From positions 1-64,000 of the forward strand of contig JASAND010005539.1 in the NCBI GenBank assembly GCA_030248195.1: a stretch of DNA of 64,000 bases, in the 5' to 3' direction. The DNA comes from Trissonchulus latispiculum. Lineage: Eukaryota; Nematoda; Enoplea; Enoplida; Ironidae. The position numbers and the translations under genes were made by a program. The notes below the pieces were generated by a model that was not told where the DNA came from, did not search any database, and saw only the letters and a program-made list of their open reading frames with translations. This document shows positions 41,660 to 54,700 of the stretch, piece by piece. The first letter of the stretch is position 1; the number at the start of each line of letters is the position of its first letter.

Positions 41660-43608
41660 CGTTTAAAATAAATACAGAAACATACTACAAGTTTTGTCGA
41701 ATTCTCAATTCCGCCAAATGCCTGTCGGGCGTCGGCCAAATGGCCGCCGCGGGCATGACAGGGTTAAGCCAAATGATACCCGAAGTGTCCTCAGAAAAGC
41801 ATAATTTTTGTTCTGTCACGAAATCAGAATTAAATTTTGGAAGGGAATCTTATATTAAATTCTCTAGCGTTTTAAACTCAAATTTATTCCTATAGGCTAA
41901 TTTTGGCATGGAGGAAACGTTAGCACTCGACACCGGGGCCGGCCACCGAAACGAGTGCTGAGCTCTGCCTCTTGAGGCTTACTCAGTGACATTGCAGCAT
42001 GAAATTTTCGGGGGCAAGAGGCAAGAGGAAGTATGCCGCATGCGAATGGTGCTTTGCTTACTAAACTTTACGTCATCTTTCTCGTTCTCTTGTATGCATG
42101 GCACAGAAAAGCATCAAACTGACTCTTGCTTACAACCTACCTATCATTATCAGAACTTAACAGGAGAAATGTAACTCATTAGTAAGCAGGGATCAGGATC
42201 AGAGCCGTTTAAGAAACCTAGCTTTTGTCTGCATAACAAACGACTGTACTGACGGTAATCTTCGTACAACACTTTTGGTCATAGAGCAACTTTGATATCC
42301 AAGGTTCGTATGTTATGCATACTCCATCCAGTGCTATAATTTGTAGTAAAAGTAATCGTATAGGCTATATTCCGAAACTAGAACAGGTATGTGTTACGCC
42401 TAGGCAACGTCAGTCAGTACAACCGTAGAATGCGACGTTGCTGAATAAAAGTGGCAAGTATGCGGCACCTGTTTACTAAAATACGGACAAGAGGCGGAGA
42501 AACGAAGGTCAAGGACAGAAACATGACCCCCCTCAGCCAGTAAGACGTACGGTTACTTCAGTTGCACGTGCACCCAGTCAGATCCTCGCAAGTCAAGGAC
42601 AACTAGGATCTTTGGAGTTGGAGACTATTAATGGGGGCGGGGCAGAAGAATCCACGTCCGGGTGGAGACTCCCTTTATGCTGTGGTCGATACAATTGTCT
42701 CATTATCCTTCCACGTGCTCCATGGAGCGTCTGACCAGCGCGCCAAATGCATTCTAACCTCGCCGGGCACGGCTGATTGTTCGGGCGAATGATTACTTCT
42801 TCCTGTTTTATCTTCAGTTATGTCGGAGTTGGAAGCCTCTGGTCCTTAAATTATGCTACCGAGCTTGTGGGTCCAATATGCCAATAATCCCGACTGTCTA
42901 TATCTTGGCCTTATTCCGGGCTTTCCCTTTTGACCCCTTTGCCAAGACGTGTGATGGACTTTGAGGTGGAAACTCCCCATATGGATTCGTCCGCCGGCCG
43001 CCACAGAAGAAGAGGAGGAAGACTATTAATAGCTTGCTCGACAGCTAACGGATGAGATAAGATCTACTCGTAGGTCTAAGGACTAAGCTAGCCTAGTGTG
43101 TGTCTAACCTAATCCAGACGGTCCGCCCTAGGGGAAGGGAAGTAATTATCAAGTGGACAGTTACGATGTTTGACTGCCACCCACGGATAGGTACCAGGGA
43201 GGGGTCACTACACAGACGAATAGAACCTTAGAGTCGGAACAACCGTCGCACTCGAAAACGCAAGAGGCAAGACCGGGGCTCCGTATGCGGGCTTTTTTCG
43301 GGTTCACTATCAACACTTAAATCTCAGCACGATCCTACGGCTGAGAGCAGCTGCAGTAGAAAGTTACCTCCGAATGCTCCGAATAACAAGAGAACTGCTT
43401 TCGTAAACTAAAAACTGCACTGATTGTGACACTCCGGGCACTGATAAGGCTTGGTTCGTTCTCTGGCACCCTGATGTCACTAAAAACGCTACGGTTTCCT
43501 CTTCCTCACCGTAGATAAACTGAATTGGCTCCAGACTGACCGAAGCGTTCAAGTATCGTCGGCTCAGCGGTTATTCTATCCAACCTAATACCAACTATAT
43601 ACAGAGAC
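41660..43608. other. Intergenic 2 kb, unassigned, higher GC
   Basis: No frame above 62 codons, no terminal repeats found, composition distinctly richer in GC than its surroundings. It could be an old element or a noncoding transcript; I cannot say. Confidence 0.4.
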
Positions 43609-43612
43609 TTAA

Positions 43613-44240
43613 GGGGGGGGGGTCGCCAGCTACCAAATTTTATTGTCACCGATTTCGCTCATTTTTGGGTATAATATACGACTAGGGTTTGAGGCCGGCC
43701 GGCCTAAGCCGGCGGGCGGCCGGCCGCCGGCCGACGACTTTTGCTCGCCGGCCGGCCGCCGGCTACCGGCCGGCCGGCCGGCCGGCGGCCGGTGAGGCCG
43801 GCCGGCTAACGGCCGACCGGCCGGCCGGCCGGTCGCCGGCTGGGATACAAATCTCCAATCAGAAATTTACAAAATAGAGAAACTAACCGTAAAATGAACT
43901 CCAAATCTAGTTATCTAGTTATCTAGCTAATTTTCTATGCTATGCTGTGCTATTTTTCTAAGATAACATTCGAAAATAAACATCTTACAAGTTATAATAC
44001 TGCACTGCAAATTGCTTTAGGCCGGTAGCCGGCCGGCCGGCCGGCTCCCGGCCGGCCTACGGGCTCACCGGCCGCCGGCCGGCCGGCCGGCTCACCGGCC
44101 GGCCGGCCGATGGGCTCGGCCGGGCCGCCCGTTGCGCTCGGCGGGGCGGGCCGGCGGCCGGCCGGTGAAACCCCGGCCGGCCTCAAACACTATATACGAC
44201 CATATGTGCCCAAAAACAAGACACATTTTTAGAGTCCAGG
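43613..44240. mobile_element. 5' part of a TTAA-type element, split by a hAT-type insert
   Basis: TTAA at 43609-43612 then GGGGGGGGGTCGCC; TTGTCACCGATTTCGCTCAT and GTGCCCAAAAACAAGAC match the starts of 17941-19152 and 45819-46776. Similarity fades after about 44240; no right end found. Confidence 0.6.
43683..44192. mobile_element. GGCC-rich hAT-type element, TSD TATACGAC
   Basis: 510 bp with TIR TAGGGTTTGAGGCCGG / TAGTGTTTGAGGCCGG and TATACGAC at 43675-43682 and 44193-44200. Each arm is about 160 bp built almost entirely of GGCC/CCGG/CCGGCG, flanking a 160-bp AT-rich centre. No coding capacity. Confidence 0.9.
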
Positions 44241-45163
44241 GTCAATCCAGTTAAGAGATATTGTAGTTCAAGTCCCTACAATTTAGTATTTACGTCAGTA
44301 CTTCATAGTTCATGCCTCTGAGGGTTACGAAGTCGTGTACACATAGGATGACAAAGGACTATACGTCCTGTAAGTTGTACTGGACAACGTTGATAGTCCC
44401 CCGGAAAACCTTTTCCCCCGCAAAAATTACAACGGTGTGAAATTTCCTGGGGGAATTTTGCACCAATGCAAGAAATAATGCAGATTTCAGTATATAAATT
44501 AAGTTTTGCTCATAATTATAGCAACTAATTATGCTTTGTTGGAATATGATAAGCGTGCAAAAGTTTAAACTCCGACAGAAAATTAAAATGAACTATCTAT
44601 AAATAAAAATTCTTGAAAAATTGGAAATCTTGTAGGATTAACTGTTTTATTCAGCTGTTTATTTCGCTTTTGATAAACCTGAATTTAAAAAATTTATAAA
44701 TAATCTTTCCTAAGCTTCTTTCTAATATTTTGTTTTCATTTTTAAGTAAAAATAAATTAAAATATTGGAAACTTTAAAACCAAACTCAAATATTCAAGGC
44801 AAGTTTGAAGTTTATTTCAGAAATTTCATTCAAATTTGTTTATAAATTGAAACTTTAATTAAAATTTATCTGAATTTTCCACGTAAACTTGAATTTTGTA
44901 AAATTTCCTTGCTAATTTGCCCTAAGAAAAGATTTCACCACTGTGGTTGAACTCTGAGATTAAAATTTCCGAAATTGCAATTTTTTTATTTTTTGCTTGA
45001 AAATAAATCGTAAGAAATAAATCAGAAACCTAATAAGCTTAAAAGTTAGCACTGATTCAATTGAAGTTAAATTCTCTAATTTTACTCGCAGTCAGTTATT
45101 ATTCACTCTTGCTCTTGATAGTAAACTAACATAGCCTAACGTTAACCTAACTAACAATGTAGT
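44241..45163. other. AT-rich 3' region of MAN2A
   Basis: Very AT-rich, no gene or repeat ends recognised. Candidate minus-strand AATAAA near 44811 and 45164. Confidence 0.45.
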
Positions 45164-45169
45164 TTTATT
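45164..45169 (-). terminator. Candidate MAN2A poly(A) signal
   Basis: AATAAA on the minus strand about 410 nt past the MAN2A stop codon. The next candidate lies near 44811. The AT-rich context makes chance hexamers likely, so only transcript 3' ends could settle it. Confidence 0.4.
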
Positions 45170-45579
45170 CGAGTAATGTGAAGCAGATACCCATAAATTA
45201 CACAAACACAACCAATAAATCCAAACAATACAAAACAACAAATATAAATAAATACATTCTACGTTCTTACAAAATAATAACAAATTTGATCTTCGCCATC
45301 TGGGACCACAAAATTTCATAAGTCATACCCAGTAACCAAAAGGCAAAGTGGTGTTGCTGGCCGACATGGTAGAAAATGGTAAACGGGCTTGAGGTTGTGG
45401 AGCCAAATCATAGCCTGTATCAGAAAGGACAGTCGACAGACCACTAGAATTTCGGTCGGCCAACAACACAAATTCACCGAACACACAGATACAACAGTTA
45501 GTTATTACTTCAATGTCATTGCAAATATTTACTACAATAGTACGCACGAGCCGCAGTTCAATCTTCATGTTAATCACTA

Positions 45580-45738
45580 TCAGCTGCGCTTTAAAACAGC
45601 CCGGTAGGTCCGTATATCCATAGGACCCAATTTCACCGGCTGGTCAATAACGAATGTTTCTCGTTTGGATGTGAGTGTAAGTGAGGATTCCTCAATTTGG
45701 GACTCATAATGATCTGCAAGTAGACTGCCAAGTTCAAC
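45580..45738 (-). CDS. MAN2A: MAN2A terminal exon
   Basis: Acceptor TTTTAG; 52 residues then TGA at 45580-45582. Ends [16 protein letters not shown], the counterpart of LSPMEISTFRIQLR at the C-terminus of mammalian MAN2A1. Confidence 0.92.
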   Translation of the reverse strand, partial: VELGSLLADHYESQIEESSLTLTSKRETFVIDQPVKLGPMDIRTYRAVLKRS

Positions 45739-48700
45739 CTAAAACCAGGAAGGAGTAAGAAAATTGAGTATCAGCCCCTTCTCAGCAGAACAATTTGTAC
45801 TATAAAGTGTTTTCTTAAGGGGGGTCGCTTTGGGTCCAAATCGATAATCACGGATTTCGCTCTTTTTCACACACAATACAGGTACATACATATGTTCTCA
45901 AAAACAAGATAAAACATTAGAGTTCGAAATCAAACTGTGGCAGAGATATTCAGCTATAAAGTTGGAAAACTTGAAAATCACTGTGATTTGCCTTCCAAGG
46001 TCACGTTGAGACAGAACGGCAGCGAAATTTGGGTCAACTAATACGGCAAATTAATTCTGTGGGTTGGCTAATATTTTAATACTAAAACGACTCCGGGATA
46101 TCCAGCCATTCGTTCATAGTACATTCTTCAATTGTGAACAGAGCCTTTTTCAGCTAATTGTGCCCTCAAACTTTAACTTGCTCTAACTTTCAAATACTAC
46201 ACTTCAGACACATAGTTCTATTAGAAAAGTTGTTCAGCTCATCAGCAGCTGTCGAATGATACCCAATTTGTCTACATACGGAAATTTAAAAAATTGACTT
46301 TTGTGACCAATAAGACATCAAAGGAGCCGACACGACAGAAAAGTTCTACCTTGAAGCATTTGCCTTTTACCATAATGTCCGGCAGGCACTGAGAATTTTA
46401 CGTGCCAATTTTGGTGACTTTCGAGTGGGTAACGAGTGAGAAATTATTAAAAGAACGTGAAAATTGTGCAACATGATGATTTTTGGCAAAATTAGCACAT
46501 TTTGTGGCAAGTTTTTTGAGAGCACTACATATGGTAGAAACTTGAAACTACTGTCATAAGAATTCTGAGTAAGCGCAGAGTGCAACTATCTACAAGCGAT
46601 TTCTGTAGCTTTTGCCAATCGTGTAGGAGAGGGCTTTAAAGGGTTCTACAGCACGATAGAAGCAATATTACGCAAAACGCTCTGGTCTTGTTTTGAGGAC
46701 CCATTGGGACTACAAAATATGTGAAAATGAGCAAAATCGAAGATGGCCGAAAAATCGGCAAAAAAGCGAACCCCCCTTAAGGGGGGGGCTACGAATTTCA
46801 CTGAAAGTTCGATGTTGGAAAAGCTAGCTAGTCTTTTGCCACATAATAGTATTAGGTTTAGTATAAAATAGTTTAAAGTTCGAAAGAATTCCATGCAGCG
46901 TAGCGTCCTGTGGAGCCATCAGAAGTTGGTGTTATCGGTCCAAAGCTCGACATGACACGTACACAAACTTGGCCTCGCCCTGGCCGCTATGTGCAAGGCA
47001 CGGTACCAAAATTTTCAGGAATTAGTTCTGACATATAGTGTTTTGATATCGTGTAAAATAATCTCTAGACCATTGCCTACTTTTCTGTGCTATACGATCA
47101 AAGTGCGAAAAATTGGGTGTTGTAGGTCTATACGGCTGGAGGTTAACTAATTTATAATGAGCTGTGATTTACCAAATGAGCCAAATTTTGCTGCAATTAA
47201 TACTCCAAGTATCTGTCTTAACTTATGTAAAAATGACGTGATTTCGTTAATCACTGCGTTTGCAGTGCTGGATTATATTATCGATATTGCCGCTGTTATT
47301 TGGTGCCATTTCGAAGATGTGAGTCAATTACTCCAAAGTACTGTGGCAGAATCGGCTGAAACCTTGCGCATTACAGGCCAGTGAGTGTACCAAGATGTGC
47401 CGAAAGCTATGTCACCAAACCTCGCTCCAATGTTTAGAAATGCTGGATTGACTTCTCAAAGTATGGATGGCGATCGCTCCAAAAAGCTCTAAGACAGTTG
47501 TAAGCGCATACTGAACGAAGGAAGCGTCATATCGAAAAACGGATTTCATATTCGGATTCAGCAGGTCAAATAACCCCTATAACCACCTTTTCGGCAAAGT
47601 CGGAGACAAAAAATTTTTTGACCCCATTTTTACTGCGCTTAGCTAGCTTTTCATGCCTAAAAATAAGGGTTATTTCTTAACAAAAAGTTTGCTAGCACAC
47701 TAACCAGAAAACCAAAACCCTTGAAACTCACAGACAGTTTGCCCGTATTAGAGCCTAATATTTGGTAAAAAGCTGGGGTAGGCTAGGGGCTGTCAATTTT
47801 ATTAGATCGAAAACGGCGCACGGTCACTTTGCAACTTTGTGCCAAATTTCAAACTTTGAGCTGCTATAGCTGAAGAAGGAAGCAACGCTCGAAAGTCGGA
47901 ATACTTTTAATAATTAGCACTAGTAACACTTAACGTTTATGGCTGAAAGTTTTAGAATTGGTCAAACCGTTAATCCACCAGAGCTGAAAAAATCTTTTTG
48001 AAAAATCCCATTTTTCGAACTAAAATTTGTACTTTGGCGTCCTGCCAAAACGATGTATATGAGATATATTGTTGCCCACCCTAAACTTTTTTAATTTGAT
48101 ATGTTGGCTAACGTTGGGGGGAAAAGTAGGTCTCTCCGACGATGTCGTGCCAACCCGTTTGTAGCCCCCCCCCTTAAGCCAAAAAGCTAAAAACCTCTTA
48201 GGATTGAAGCTCCTGTGTGGCTAAAAATATATATGCCAAACAGTGCCCATCATATAAAATATACCCATCCGATTTTTTCAAATCGGGGAGTGCTTTTTTG
48301 GACTACAAAACTAAGTTTCTAAATGGCTCATACCAAAAACGCCCATGAACCACTGCTTGGCAGAATTACGATAGCGGTCAAAGTACCAGACCCCCTAATC
48401 TCTGATGTTTAACAAAAATCTCATAGAATTTATGAAATAGTTGAAATTTCACAAAATTAAATTATGTAAGTATCAAAAATCAGATATGTAATATAAAAAA
48501 GCCAAAATACCTGTCCATTTTTTCCCTCCAGGCAATACTGTGAACGCGATCGCATGGTGCCGACATGACAGTCAGGAACTAGGCGATGCAGAATCAGGGC
48601 CTGAGCAGGTGTGGGCTTTTTGGTGGCCGCCTGATTTGCCTCCAGATCCTCCCCGGCATATACCTGTGGCTCCTGAAGGGTTCGAAAATTGATCAGAGAA

Positions 48701-51700
48701 ACGTCACAGGGGAAGGGTCCTGACATGCCCTTAAAGCTGGGACTTACCCCTAAACAAGCACAATTATAATTTCAGTTAATATACCAAAGGAAGTATTAAA
48801 CAAACACATAGGTATTAAATTTATAGAGCATAATAAAGTGGTTTTTTCAAGAGTGGGTCAGCGTTAGGAGAATCTTGGTGACCTGTGCGCACTGTGAACA
48901 ATATATGAGAAATAGATTTACGTTTAACCTTTCGACAGCAGTCCCCTAAGTTTGTAGGAAAGGGGGAGGTCCACCATGAAAAATTTTATGGTCGCGAATT
49001 CTGCTCATTTCCCCACAAAATTTTGTCACACAGTATTTGAGTAATTTTGTTCAGTTCTTAACAGCGAGTAACCAGCTATTGCATTTTGAAAATGGGTAAA
49101 AACGACGGTGCTGCAGTAAAAAGGGCAATCTACACTCGGACATCCTTTACTATGGAGCTTCATTCGGTTGTGTTTGATATCTGTAGTAACAAAAAATTGC
49201 GGACAGCTTTTAATGGCAAAAGACTACTTTCAAGAGTTATTTAGAGAATGTAAGTAGTAGCACCGTCGCTGGAAAGCCTTGAGACTTTCAGGCTTCAAAA
49301 TATTTCATCAAAGTTATTGACCCCCAATTTTAGCTATGCTAACACTCAATTTGTGTTTTTTTAATTTTAATTAATTAAAATATTAATTATTTAAAGAATT
49401 TCAAAGGCCTAAATTAAAATTCCGCTTCCTACAGATCACTTTTCGAGGTCATCTTTATAATGTAAAATGGTAGTAACTGTTCCGTTCTGACAATTTGCGA
49501 GATTTCTTTGGCGCCCGAAAGTAGAAAGAAGTCACCACCTTTTTGTTTCCTATGTTTAACATACCTCTAGTTTGACCTGGCATTACTCTTCAACCGTAAG
49601 CGATCTTGACTTAAATTTTATAAACTCATTAAAATATACCATGTAGACCACAAAATGCGTGAAAATGAGCTAAATCAGAGATGGTCGAAAAATCGGCTAA
49701 AAATGGACCCCCACCATAAGCAAGTACGAACCCTGTCTTACGTAAAGCTTGCTGTACTTCCTTCTGAACCAAGGTGAACAGCGGATGCTGCAAAGATTGT
49801 GACGCAAAATGGGCTGCCCAGGAAAGATAACCAGTTTTGGACGGACTCTAAAAGAGCTACAGTTTGTAGAAAAAGCAAACGTTAGGATATATACGGACTA
49901 CATTTTGAGGATCAATTGAACTACATAGTTGGGGGGGGGATAAAGTTCAATTGGGGTCAATAATCAAAATGAGTGCTGAAAAGATGTATATAGGGGTTTT
50001 CCGGGTCGCAGAACACGAATCTGAAGTCCATTTTTCGATTCAGCTTTTCGTTCGCTCCGTATGAGCTAAAGTTGTAAGCGTAAGATGTAAGCTTATACTG
50101 ATCTAACGAAATGCTGAATCTAAAAACGGATTTCAGACTTGTGTTTTGTGACCCCGAAAACCCCCATATACAACTTTTCAGCAAAATCGAAGACATAAAA
50201 GTTTTCGGTTTCCCTTGGTTCCCCCTTAAGAATCGAAAAATCGAATTTCGCGAAATAAAAAATTTTTGGGATATTTGAACTCGGCGTGGTCGAAAACGTA
50301 CCCATACACTGAATAACACAATAATAAAACACAATCTGACACAGAATTAGTCCTTTTAGGCCGGCTTTAATTCTGGGGGGGGGGGTGGGGGATAAAGTTC
50401 AACTGGGGTTCTGGGGGTCTGGGGGTATAAAGTTCAATTGATCCTATATACGTACTTACTGGGAGATCTAAGTTGAGATTGATTTGCGACTTGCGTTGCT
50501 ATTTCAATATAGTACTACTTACGTACATCATATTCTCCCGAATGTCCCTATTCTAAAATGCTTTATTTCACACATACATGCAAAGAAATGAAAGCGTTCA
50601 GTAGAAACTATAATACGGTAAAAGGTTTGGAAGAAAAAAACTGCCAGAAACAGACCACAAATCCCCTAGATCGGACATTCTCCAGCAGCAGTCGGAAAAG
50701 GCTGCTGGTGGGATGATTGTCCATGACGCCCTGGCCCAGACCTCGGTTATCGTCCTGCATCAGACGACGATCCAGGATCACATCTATTTGTCCTAGAAAA
50801 ATATAATAATTAAAATAGAAAAATAAAATTCTATCCAAGTTTGGCGTCAATTATTATGGGGTGCATTTCAACACCCACTAAGGCGAGATCGTTAACAGAT
50901 TTTACAGAGATGGCCTGTTGGAAATACCAAGATCACCAAGATATCACAATGAATTAGTGATTATTAGAAATCTGTAACAGCCCCCTTCGCCATATGGAAG
51001 AAAGCAGGGCTACAACAGGCAGTCTCAAATGCCTGGCGTCCGTTCAGGGGAATGCAAAAATTTGTCGGGGGTCTGAGCCTACCAGAAGCTTTTAAGTTTT
51101 CTACTTCTTGACCTCAGGGGAATTTTTTAAAGAATTTTAGAGAATCAAAAATACAAACAAAAATACACATAAAATGTAACTTAAGGCCAGCACGTTTTCA
51201 TGCACGCAAATGATGCAGAAACTGGTCAAACCAATCAGGGTGTTTGGTACTCATTTTGGGCCCATTTTGGTGTGCCAAATATGTATATAGTATGACGGTA
51301 CGACACACTAATGTTCCGCCGAAGGCGGAAAAGGTTTTTTTAAAAAATTGCCCTTTACACGAGGTGGAAAAATTCTGGGGGGCAACCCAATTTCGAGTAG
51401 GGGAAACTCTCCCATTCCCCTCCCCCTGGCTACGCGCCTGGGACACCTGGGATCGACCACGGACTAATCACATCAAATATTATTTTTTGAAATTGTTGAC
51501 TCCTAAACAAACAGTTTAGTCCACATTTACCAGACTTCAAACTGCCAACACCCAGCGCTTGAGCAGAGAGGACAGTAAGTCTGTGAGCCTCGTCTTCAAT
51601 ATAGGCTGCCGCCGGCATCGGGTAAATGTTACCCTGCAGTGGCAGTTTACTGTAATATTTGCGACGGATCATCTAAACAATCAAACACACTCGTCTTGTA

Positions 51701-54700
51701 ATGAAAGATTTTAAAATACAACTGTTCAACTGTGCAGCTCTTGTCAAAGTCAAACACTTCGTCGAAAAAGTTTTTGGAAACTAGCTTGGACGACCGGAGT
51801 TTAATTTGCTCGGAGCCGGAGTAACCATAAAACCGACACAGCAGTTAAAATATTTTAAAACCTACGTATGTTGGGGCAACAGTTTAGGTTAAATTCATAG
51901 TTTCTTACTAATTGTCTTTAGTTTTGTAAATTGCTTTGAATTTTAGAAATTTTATAACAGTTTACACGTGTTGGCGGGAATTGGAATGACACACTAGAAA
52001 CTAAAACTGAATTTCTGAGTAGTTTTTAACTTAGTAATAATCGTATAAGTAGAAAACAGACTAATGATTTAACCTTGATTTGTACCGTGATTTAGCCATC
52101 TTAGCCCCCGCCTTTGGTCTTCTAAATCCCCCCACTTTCCACCATGAAAAAAGAAATTTGCTAAACCTAGACTGAGCTACCAATAAAACTTTTGTATCAG
52201 ACGCACCTGCAAACCATTCAAGTCAGTAAAGATATCACTAGATTCAACACCGGTAGTAATTCGCATGGCAATCTCATAGTTGTACTCTTCCTTAATGTCA
52301 GCCTGATTTCGTATTAACAAACTCTCTCCATCTAAGCCTGCAAAGGAAAGAAATTATTATTATTATCCAACTATATACGTACCTAGTGTATTAATAAAAT
52401 CTAACGGACAACAGTAAGCGTAACTTCACCGAGATTGGTACGATTGTAAGTGTGACACAGTAGACGGACCAGTCGTTCTTTAAACAAGCAGATGCGGCTA
52501 TGGGTGGTGAATGTCCCACCGGACGCAAGACGTTTGGGTATGGATGGTGAATGACTTGCACTAGCATTCACAATCAGTAAACAAATTACTTCCGCTACAC
52601 TGTACCTAACGGTCACACAAAATTTAAGCTGAGGATTTTGAAGCCAAAAAACATGAATCACTTAATTCTGAACCTATGCAAAATTAAGTTTTACCATCAA
52701 TCTTATAGTTAGAGAAGAGAGGAAAAGTAAGCTTTAGGAAATAAAAGCGGTATGATCCAGAGAATAACATAAGACCTTATCGGGCAGCGAGTTACAAGAG
52801 TTAAACGAGTTGAAACTAACTCAATCCTTTCGCGAACCGGGTTAAAAGAGTGAAACAGTTCACTTAGCTAGCCTACAGGGTTAAAACAGTTACAAAATTT
52901 AACTCTAATCTTTTAATTCGCGCGCAAAAAGGCTCAAAAAAATTAAAAATGATTCCAACAGTATAATACCAGCGATTCTAAATATCCTAACAGTGTGAGT
53001 TAGCTGAAGAAAGGCAACATGAACATCTGTGAAGAGAGCACCACGAACAACGGCCACCTGATTTGACTCGGGAGGGATGTCCTAAAATACAAAACAAAAA
53101 GTAAAAATATTAGAATTTTCCTATAATTAATTAATTAGAAAATTTTCTATTTTTTAAATTTTCTATGTTTTCCCATAAATTAAAAATTTCACAGCAAGCC
53201 AAATTTAGCACAAATCTGGACTGCCGTGTTCAAAGGGGAGACTCAAACCTATGTAGCAATAATTGTGTTCTAAACTCTGTCGAAAAACTGAAAACCTGGG
53301 ATTACTGTTACTGGACAAAAAAGCACTAAAATCAGTAACCTTCGCAGGACCATCGGGAAGGAAAAGATAGGCACCACTTTTGTCCTTTGAAGCAGCAGTG
53401 CCGTACTTGACAAAGCTGAGACGGATCAACAATTCTGCCTTCGTGTCAGCCAATGTCAGCGTCTAAAAATACAATACCGCAAAACAAAGTGTAATAGTGA
53501 AGAAAGTCTTGATACATAAATGGATGGACTACCAAGTCTAAAACAGCGTACGAATGGAAAATGTTAGCATTTACTGAAAAGTTATCCAACAAAATTGATA
53601 CAGTGAGAGAGTAAAAATGTCTAATGATACGCATATTCTTGTGGTATATACCTACTTCAAGATAACCGGTTTTAGCACTGAACTGAGCCAAATAATCAGA
53701 ACCTTCAACATGAATTTTATCCGAATCAAGAGGACGGCGGTCAAATATTCTACAACAAACACAAAAAAACAACACATTAATCACGAACCGGCTATAAAAA
53801 TTGCCAATGCAATGTCAGCAAAAACCTGGAGTGGGGAAGTACCGCCAAATGCTAGCAAAATATATATCCCTAGATTTTGTAATCAGAGACTTTCAAACCG
53901 ATCAATTTCTGTTTTGAACAAAGATTCTTCCGAAATTGTCCCCTCCCCAGAATTTTGATTCTCCACCAGGATTCTGTGCGTATGGCACTCCTGGCTTCGG
54001 GCTATGAATCCGGAGATAAGCACCGGTACCCTATAACTAAAGGCAAAATATTTCAGACTTCGTCGGGGGTGTTTTCGTAAAAAATGTCCATTTTTAGCCT
54101 AAATCCAGGCATTTTTGATTACCTCTGATTCTGAACACTCACTTTTCTCCACGTATATAGACGCCCCGACTGCAAATAAATAATTCACATACATTTCGGA
54201 TTGACTACCCAAAGGAAAAGCACCAATTACAACAATGTAATAAATATCTTAGGCTGTGTTCAAATTATAAAAACGTATGCATTAGGTATTACGTGCTATC
54301 ATCCTAGTTGCTAGATAGTAATTATAAAGTCTAAACCAGCACCTGCATGCACATAATTTTAGGCCAACATGAGCACACGAGTATATTAAGTATAATTATC
54401 TTATCATGCACGCTAAACCGACAGGAAATTAATAGTTAATGATATTATCACTCAGGAACCTTTTCAGTGTTAACTGGCTCTATACTATCAAGTTTTAGAC
54501 TTTCATTCTTTCTAATAAAGAAATCCTGGAAAGGTTTTTATTGAAGCCAGGCGCTCTATTCTCAAGCAAGCTACATGTTAATACAAGTTAGTTTGTACTA
54601 GAAAGAACCATTTCAGGTGACGTTCACATAAACTTCCATAGTTTAAAAATTGAAAGTAAAAGATACTGATATTTCCAAAAAGTTACAAACTTTAAATAAA

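Noticed and set aside
42480..43330. LTR retrotransposon
   Set aside because: No paired direct repeats, primer-binding site, or gag/pol frame could be found.
43689..44186. Open frames rich in Pro-Ala-Gly-Arg on both strands
   Set aside because: They are translations of GGCC/CCGG repeats in the arms of a hAT-type element; open in several frames at once, no start context.
47157..47384. 75-codon frame inside a TTAA element as a transposase remnant
   Set aside because: Too short, no DDE or zinc-binding pattern, no similarity recognised.
52401..52661. Minus-strand 86-codon frame in a MAN2A intron as an extra exon
   Set aside because: MAN2A exons at 52970 and 52337 join in frame without it, and the frame shows no similarity to the family at this position.
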